Positions 26,360 to 30,596 of a stretch of 30,596 bases of DNA are shown in pieces (the stretch's first letter is position 1; the number at the start of each line of letters is the position of its first letter). A program made the translations under genes and the position numbers. The notes under the pieces are model-generated. The model saw nothing but the letters and a program-made list of their open reading frames with translations, had not been told where the DNA came from and searched no databases. Source of the stretch: JANWZL01 sp041640815 (GTDB taxonomy: Bacteria > Pseudomonadota > Gammaproteobacteria > Burkholderiales > Thiobacillaceae); the NCBI GenBank assembly GCA_041640815.1, contig JBEPZO010000024.1, forward strand, positions 1 to 30,596, read 5' to 3'.

Positions 26360-27781
26360 ATGACCGTTAGCCCCCGCAGTTCGAAAGCGCACGTCCCAAC
26401 CGCCGGTCGACGCGAGCACTGGTCGGGCCGCCTCGGCTTCATCCTCGCTGCCAGCGGCTCGGCGGTGGGGCTGGGCAACATCTGGAAATTCCCCTACATC
26501 ACCGGTGTGAACGGCGGCGGCTGGTTCGTGCTGATCTATCTCATGTGCGTGGTGGCCGTCGCCTTGCCCATCATGGTGGCGGAGATCTTGCTCGGCCGTG
26601 CCGCCCAGCGCTCGCCGGTGCTTGCCTTCCGCAAGCTGGACGGGCCGCACAGCCCCTGGCAGGGGGTAGGCTGGCTGGGGGTGGTGGCGGCCTTCGTGAT
26701 CCTCTCCTACTACAGCGTGGTGGCCGGCTGGACCCTGCACTATAGCTGGCTCGCCCTGTCGCAAGGCTTTGCCGGCATGGAGGCGGCACAAGTCGAGGCC
26801 TTGTTCGACCAGGTCTATCGCGACCCCGGCCTCAATCTATTCTGGCACGGGGTGTTCATGCTGCTCACCATGGCGATCGTGGCCGCTGGCATCCATGGCG
26901 GCGTGGAGCGCTGGAGCCGCATCCTTATGCCGCTCCTTTTTCTGATGATCGTCGCCCTGGTGCTGCGGGCTGCGGGTACGGACGGTTTCCGGCCAGCCCT
27001 CGACTTCGTCTTCGGCGCCCATGCCGATCGCCTCACCCCCGCCGGCGTGTTAGAGGCCCTCGGCCACAGCTTCTTCACCCTCAGTCTGGGCATGGGGGCC
27101 ATGCTCACTTACGGCAGCTACCTGCGCGCCCGTGACGACGCGGTATCCACCTCCCTGGCCGTGGGCGCCTTGGACACCCTGATCTCGCTGTTGGCCTGCC
27201 TGATGATCTTCCCCATCATCTTCATGGCGGGTCTCGCGCCAGGTGCCGGGCCGGGCCTGGTGTTCGTGAGTCTACCCATCGCCTTCGGCCAGCTGCCCGG
27301 TGGCGCCCTGTGGGCGGCGGTGTTTTTCGTACTGCTCGCGGTGGCGGCGCTCACCAGCGCCATCTCGCTGCTGGAGGTGGCAGTGGCGCACTTCATCGAC
27401 TGGCGCGGCTGGTCGCGCCGGCGCGCAGCCATCGGCCTCGGCGGCATCATCTTCCTACTCGGCATCCCCTCGGCGCTGTCTGGTGGCACCCAGTCGTTCG
27501 GCGGCGACTTCGCCGCCGCCACCGAGGTCCTCTTCGGTGCGGGTCGGGGCAAGAACTGGTTCGACTTCGTCGACTACTTGGCGAGCAACTGGATGCTACC
27601 GCTCGGTGGCCTTGGCATTGCGATGTTCGTTGCCTGGCGCATGGGGGCGCAGGCGCGGGAACAGGCCTTCAAGGCCGGCAGCCGCTTTGCGCGCCTATAC
27701 TGGGGCTGGGTCTGGTTGCTGCGTTATGTCGTGCCGCTAGGGGTGCTGGCGGTATTCCTGCACGCCCTGGGTGTGCTTTGA
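26360..27781 (+). CDS. neurotransmitter:sodium symporter (NSS/SNF) family transporter
   Basis: A 473-residue inner-membrane protein with about 11 hydrophobic segments. It begins with the NSS signature SGRLGFILAASGSAVGLGNIWKFPY in its first helix, where Na+ and substrate bind. EILLGRAAQRSP, FFTLSLGMGAMLTYGSY (sixth helix region) and TSAISLLEV (eighth helix, second Na+ site) follow as in LeuT-like proteins. Bacterial members import amino acids or related amines with Na+; the substrate cannot be told here. The short C-terminus and helix count fit the 11-helix bacterial form. The ribosome site is weak. It lies after the PDC sensor and 127 bases before the PPK2 gene on the same strand. Confidence 0.9.
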   Translation: MTVSPRSSKAHVPTAGRREHWSGRLGFILAASGSAVGLGNIWKFPYITGVNGGGWFVLIYLMCVVAVALPIMVAEILLGRAAQRSPVLAFRKLDGPHSPWQGVGWLGVVAAFVILSYYSVVAGWTLHYSWLALSQGFAGMEAAQVEALFDQVYRDPGLNLFWHGVFMLLTMAIVAAGIHGGVERWSRILMPLLFLMIVALVLRAAGTDGFRPALDFVFGAHADRLTPAGVLEALGHSFFTLSLGMGAMLTYGSYLRARDDAVSTSLAVGALDTLISLLACLMIFPIIFMAGLAPGAGPGLVFVSLPIAFGQLPGGALWAAVFFVLLAVAALTSAISLLEVAVAHFIDWRGWSRRRAAIGLGGIIFLLGIPSALSGGTQSFGGDFAAATEVLFGAGRGKNWFDFVDYLASNWMLPLGGLGIAMFVAWRMGAQAREQAFKAGSRFARLYWGWVWLLRYVVPLGVLAVFLHALGVL

Positions 27782-27908
27782 CTGCGCCGGCCCATCGACG
27801 CCAAACTGGTCAGGCGCAGAAGTCTGACAGTCAGGACCGATGCGGCCTTAAGCCTGCCAGGGCCAAAGGTTGGCGCCTGCCAGGCGACGCGTAGGAAGGG
27901 GGAGCGCA

Positions 27909-29387
27909 ATGTTCGAATCGGCGGAACTTGGCCACAAGATCGACAAGAAGACCTACGAGGCGGAACTACCGGCACTGCGCGAAGCCCTGCTCGACGCGCA
28001 GTACGAGCTCATCCAACGGCGCGATTTCCAGGTGGTGATGATCGTCAGCGGTGTGGACGGCGGTGGGCGGCGCGAGTCGGTGCGCGTACTCAATGAATGG
28101 CTGGATGCGCGCTATATCGACACCTATGGCATGGGCGAACCCACTGATGAAGAACGTGAGCGGCCGCCAATGTGGCGCTTCTGGCGTAATCTGCCGCCCA
28201 AAGGGCGCATCGCCATCTTCCAGGGCTCTTGGTACAGCCAGCCGATCATCAACCGGGTCTACGGCAAGATCAAGACCGCTGAGCTGGAAGAGGCCATGGA
28301 GCGCAACGTTCGCTTCGAGGACATGCTCACCGATGAAGGTGTGCTGATCCTCAAATTCTGGTTTCATTTGTCGAAGAAAAACCAGAAAAAACGTTTGAAA
28401 AGCTTGGAGAAAAATCCGCTCACCCGCTGGCGAGTGACTGAGCGTGACTGGCGCCATTACCGGCTTTATGACCGCTTCTACAAGACCGCCTCGCAGGCCC
28501 TGCGCATCACCAGCAGCGCGCACGCCCCTTGGTACATCATCGAGGGCACGGACGAGCGCTATCGCAACCTGACCATGGGCAAGATCGTGTTAGATGCCCT
28601 GCGCAAGCGGCTCGAGCTCACTCAACCGCCAGTGCGCCCCCTGGCCAATCTGCCCAGCCTGCCGCGGGTGGACCAGCAAAACCTGCTCAGGTCCCTCGAT
28701 CTAAGCCTATCCATGCCGAAGAAGACTTACGAGCGGAAACTCGAGGAATACCAAGGGCGCCTTGCCCTGCTCACACGCGAGCCCGCGTTTCAGGACATCT
28801 CTGTTGTGGTCGTGTTCGAAGGCAACGACGCCGCTGGCAAAGGTGGTGCCATCCGTCGCATCATCCGCGCCCTGGACGCGCGCATGTACCAGATCATCCC
28901 CACCGCCGCGCCTACCGACGAGGAGCGCGCCCACCCTTACCTGTGGCGCTTCTGGCGACGCATCCCGCGCCGCGGTCAGATGGCCATCTTCGACCGCTCC
29001 TGGTATGGCAGGGTGTTGGTCGAGCGGGTGGAGGGCTTCTGCAGCGAATACGACTGGATGCGCGCCTACAACGAGATCAACGACTTCGAGGCGCAGTTGG
29101 TCGAGCACCGCATCGTGCTGGTCAAGTTCTGGCTCGCCATCAGCAAGGACGAGCAGTTACGCCGCTTTCAGGCGCGCGAGCAGACCGGCTTCAAGCGCTA
29201 CAAGATCACCGAGGAAGACTGGCGCAACCGCGAGAAGTGGGACCTCTACGAGCAGGCGGCATGCGACATGGTGGACCGCACCTCGACCGAAATCGCCCCC
29301 TGGACGTTGGTCGAGGCGGAGGACAAGTATTACGCCCGCATCAAGGTGCTCAGGACGCTGTGCGAGCGCATCGAGGCGGCGTTATGA
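27909..29387 (+). CDS. pap: polyphosphate:AMP phosphotransferase (two-domain PPK2)
   Basis: A 492-residue cytosolic protein of two fused PPK2 domains (about 1-235 and 260-492), the layout of class II PPK2, which makes ADP from AMP and polyphosphate. The C-terminal domain has intact motifs: Walker A FEGNDAAGKGGAIRR near 303-317 and Walker B FDRSWYGR. In the N-terminal domain these read SGVDGGGRRES (47-57) and FQGSWYSQ, so the catalytic Lys and Asp are lost and this half is probably structural, as known for the Pseudomonas enzyme. The start ATG 27909 has AAGGGGGAG just upstream; a longer frame exists but is not family-like. With adk it could recharge AMP to ATP from polyphosphate. Confidence 0.92.
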   Translation: MFESAELGHKIDKKTYEAELPALREALLDAQYELIQRRDFQVVMIVSGVDGGGRRESVRVLNEWLDARYIDTYGMGEPTDEERERPPMWRFWRNLPPKGRIAIFQGSWYSQPIINRVYGKIKTAELEEAMERNVRFEDMLTDEGVLILKFWFHLSKKNQKKRLKSLEKNPLTRWRVTERDWRHYRLYDRFYKTASQALRITSSAHAPWYIIEGTDERYRNLTMGKIVLDALRKRLELTQPPVRPLANLPSLPRVDQQNLLRSLDLSLSMPKKTYERKLEEYQGRLALLTREPAFQDISVVVVFEGNDAAGKGGAIRRIIRALDARMYQIIPTAAPTDEERAHPYLWRFWRRIPRRGQMAIFDRSWYGRVLVERVEGFCSEYDWMRAYNEINDFEAQLVEHRIVLVKFWLAISKDEQLRRFQAREQTGFKRYKITEEDWRNREKWDLYEQAACDMVDRTSTEIAPWTLVEAEDKYYARIKVLRTLCERIEAAL

Positions 29388-29408
29388 AGCCTTGCCCATG
29401 GGGGTCGC

Positions 29409-29991
29409 CTACAGCGGCCACAACGCCTCCAGCGGGCGGCTGTTGAGGACATCGTCGGCGCTAAGCCACCCCCGCCGCGCCTGGCCGATCCCCCACTCGA
29501 GGTCGTCGAAGACGTGCACCGAATGGGCGTCGGAGTCGATGGCCACCAGCACCCCTCCTCCTTCGCCACGCGGCCCACACCCTGGGCGGCGGCGAGGTGG
29601 CGGACCAAGGCCTTGGCGGCAGCGCGCAGGTCCTCCAGGCTCTCCACCCTGAGCTGCTCGTAGAGGGCCTTCACCTTCTTCGGCCGCAGACCGGGGAGGT
29701 GCAGCAGCTCGGTGATGGCGGCGGGCAGCTCATGGTGTAGCCGCTCGAGGAAGCTGCTTTTGCCGGTGGTGGCGATCTCCTCGATCTTGCGCGCCAGATC
29801 CTCGCCGATGCCGGGTATCTTGGGCAGCGCCTGGCCGCGCGCGATCATCGCCGCCAGTCGCGCCCGAACTCGCCCACCGTACGCGCGGCGTTGCGGTAGG
29901 CGCGCACCCGGAATGGATTCGCCCCCTGGATCTCCAGCAGATCGGCGATCTCCTCGAAAATGGCGGCGATGTCGGCGTTGTGGATGGGCAT
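29409..29991 (-). pseudogene. polX: decayed DNA polymerase X (polX) with a large inner deletion
   Basis: Minus-strand pieces of one gene in the right order. From ATG 29991, MPIHNADIAAIFEEIADLLE and GANPFRVRAYRNAARTVGEF are the N-terminal helix-hairpin-helix region; this frame stops after RDWRR. A one-base shift leads to MIARGQALPKIPGIGEDLA, and on to LLHLPGLRPKKVKALYEQL. After LEDLRAAAKAL the reading jumps to AKEEG, and after another one-base shift to VLVAIDSDAHSVHVFDDLEW and the end ALWPL with TAG at 29409-29411. That is the C-terminal end of the PHP exonuclease domain. A normal PolX has roughly 570 residues; about two thirds, including the polymerase centre, is missing. It cannot make a working enzyme. 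Confidence 0.88.
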
Positions 29992-29996
29992 GTCGG

Positions 29997-30266
29997 CTAT
30001 CGTTTCGATTCTAGACCGATTCGCCAAGCGATGCTGCCGTACAGCCAGGCCGCCGCGACGTAAACCAGGCAGGCCAGCAGCACCAGTATGCTGAACCTAA
30101 GGTGCCTGGCGAGCTGCGCGCCCAGGATGTCAGCACAGTAAAGACGCGGCGCTTCGCTGCCAAAGCGGCTAAATGCGAGCCACAGGGCTGCGACAGCGAA
30201 CAGGAAGGACACGAGCCGGCACAGATAGACGAGGGCGAGGCGCAGAAACTGGTGTGAGTCCCACAC
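29997..30266 (-). CDS. small membrane protein of unknown function
   Basis: An 89-residue open frame starting with GTG at 30266 and ending five bases before the start of the polX remnant. It has two hydrophobic segments, at about residues 12-32 (VYLCRLVSFLFAVAALWLAF) and 57-80 (ILVLLACLVYVAAAWLYGSI), and short charged ends. A TAA codon closes the frame two codons before the GTG, and no ribosome site is evident. I do not recognise the family. It could be a real gene once paired with polX, or itself eroded. Confidence 0.5.
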   Translation of the reverse strand: MWDSHQFLRLALVYLCRLVSFLFAVAALWLAFSRFGSEAPRLYCADILGAQLARHLRFSILVLLACLVYVAAAWLYGSIAWRIGLESKR

Positions 30267-30470
30267 CGCTTACAAGAGGTTGAAAGCGATCGCCTGCGCG
30301 AGCAGGAAATAGCCCACCGCGCTCACCCCGAAAGAGGTCGGAGCCACGGTGAAGGATTGAAATGCGCGCGAACCAAGAACAAAGGCGCTGTTTTGATACT
30401 CCCTTGGCGGTCTACCAAAGAACCCAGCTGGCGGCTTTACCTGCACCTTGCAGAATAGGTGCTCACACCC
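30267..30470 (-). other. open stretch without start codon between two minus-strand genes
   Basis: About 200 bases of lower GC. On the minus strand the frame stays open from just after the TAA at 30471 to a TAA near 30270. It reads as protein-like pieces such as PPAGFFGRPPREYQ and a hydrophobic end, VSAVGYFLLAQAIAFNLL, but without ATG and without a ribosome site. It may be a gene remnant or chance. Confidence 0.3.
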
Positions 30471-30596
30471 TTACCACCGCCGCGGCGTGAAGCCCTCTGG
30501 GGTGGTCAGTTCAAACACCTCGTCGTGGATGGTGGCGGTGTATAGCCCCGCCGCCTGCGCTTCCTGCATCACCCCAGGGTCCCAGTCAATCCCCGC
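30471..30596 (-). CDS. C-terminal end of an unidentified protein, cut by the window edge
   Basis: The last 41 codons of a minus-strand gene, ending in TAA at 30473-30471. The visible end includes GIDWDPGVMQEAQAAGLY, then TIHDEVFELTTPEGF and PRRW. Codon use is high in GC like the main genes, and the amino acid make-up is that of a real protein. Too little is present to name it. Confidence 0.6.
   Translation of the reverse strand, partial: AGIDWDPGVMQEAQAAGLYTATIHDEVFELTTPEGFTPRRW

Overview
This is a chromosomal stretch from a GC-rich proteobacterium, most likely a betaproteobacterium of the Hydrogenophilales/Nitrosomonadales type. The evidence is the run trpLeu-tig-clpP-clpX-lon-hupB-tRNA(Val)-tRNA(Asp)-ppiD, the gloB-mltD pair, the kdsB-adk pair, and a complete hpnC-hpnD-hpnE squalene route. 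The lineage is inferred from gene order and protein resemblance only. I see no phage, insertion sequence, CRISPR array or origin.

Layout. 1-3500: a tRNA-Asn on the minus strand with its own good promoter, then plus-strand gloB (glyoxalase II), mltD (lytic transglycosylase) and fabI (enoyl-ACP reductase). 3780-12090, all minus strand: tRNA-Leu, tig, clpP, clpX, lon, hupB, tRNA-Val, tRNA-Asp, ppiD, a protein-folding and proteolysis block. 12155-16023, plus strand: hpnC, hpnD, hpnE and a YciK-like short-chain dehydrogenase, making squalene from farnesyl diphosphate. 16182-17018, minus: an unrecognised exported protein made of twelve 12-13-residue 'DP' repeats. 17319-23456, minus: kdsB, adk, a 119-residue unknown, pfp (PPi-dependent phosphofructokinase), a 73-residue unknown and hppA (H+-pumping pyrophosphatase). 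23775-24210: a decayed MFS transporter. 24388-29387, plus: sodB, a soluble PDC/cache-type sensor, an NSS-family Na+ symporter and a two-domain PPK2 (polyphosphate:AMP phosphotransferase). 29409-30596, minus: a badly damaged DNA polymerase X gene, a small membrane protein, and the tail of a gene cut by the window edge.

How the genes fit together. adk, pfp, hppA and the PPK2 all handle ATP/AMP, pyrophosphate or polyphosphate. The cell appears to run glycolysis/gluconeogenesis at the PFK step with PPi, and to exchange PPi for a proton gradient. The two small unknown genes lie inside this group and are candidates for new parts of it.

Points that deserve attention: hpnE has no canonical start codon that keeps its flavin-binding motif, and it sits in frame behind the hpnD amber stop. 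Intrinsic terminators lie only 15-28 bases upstream of the ppiD and pfp start codons, which suggests attenuation or read-through control. The dehydrogenase of the hpn cluster lacks the catalytic Tyr and Ser of its fold. The DP-repeat protein is the strongest candidate for something undescribed.
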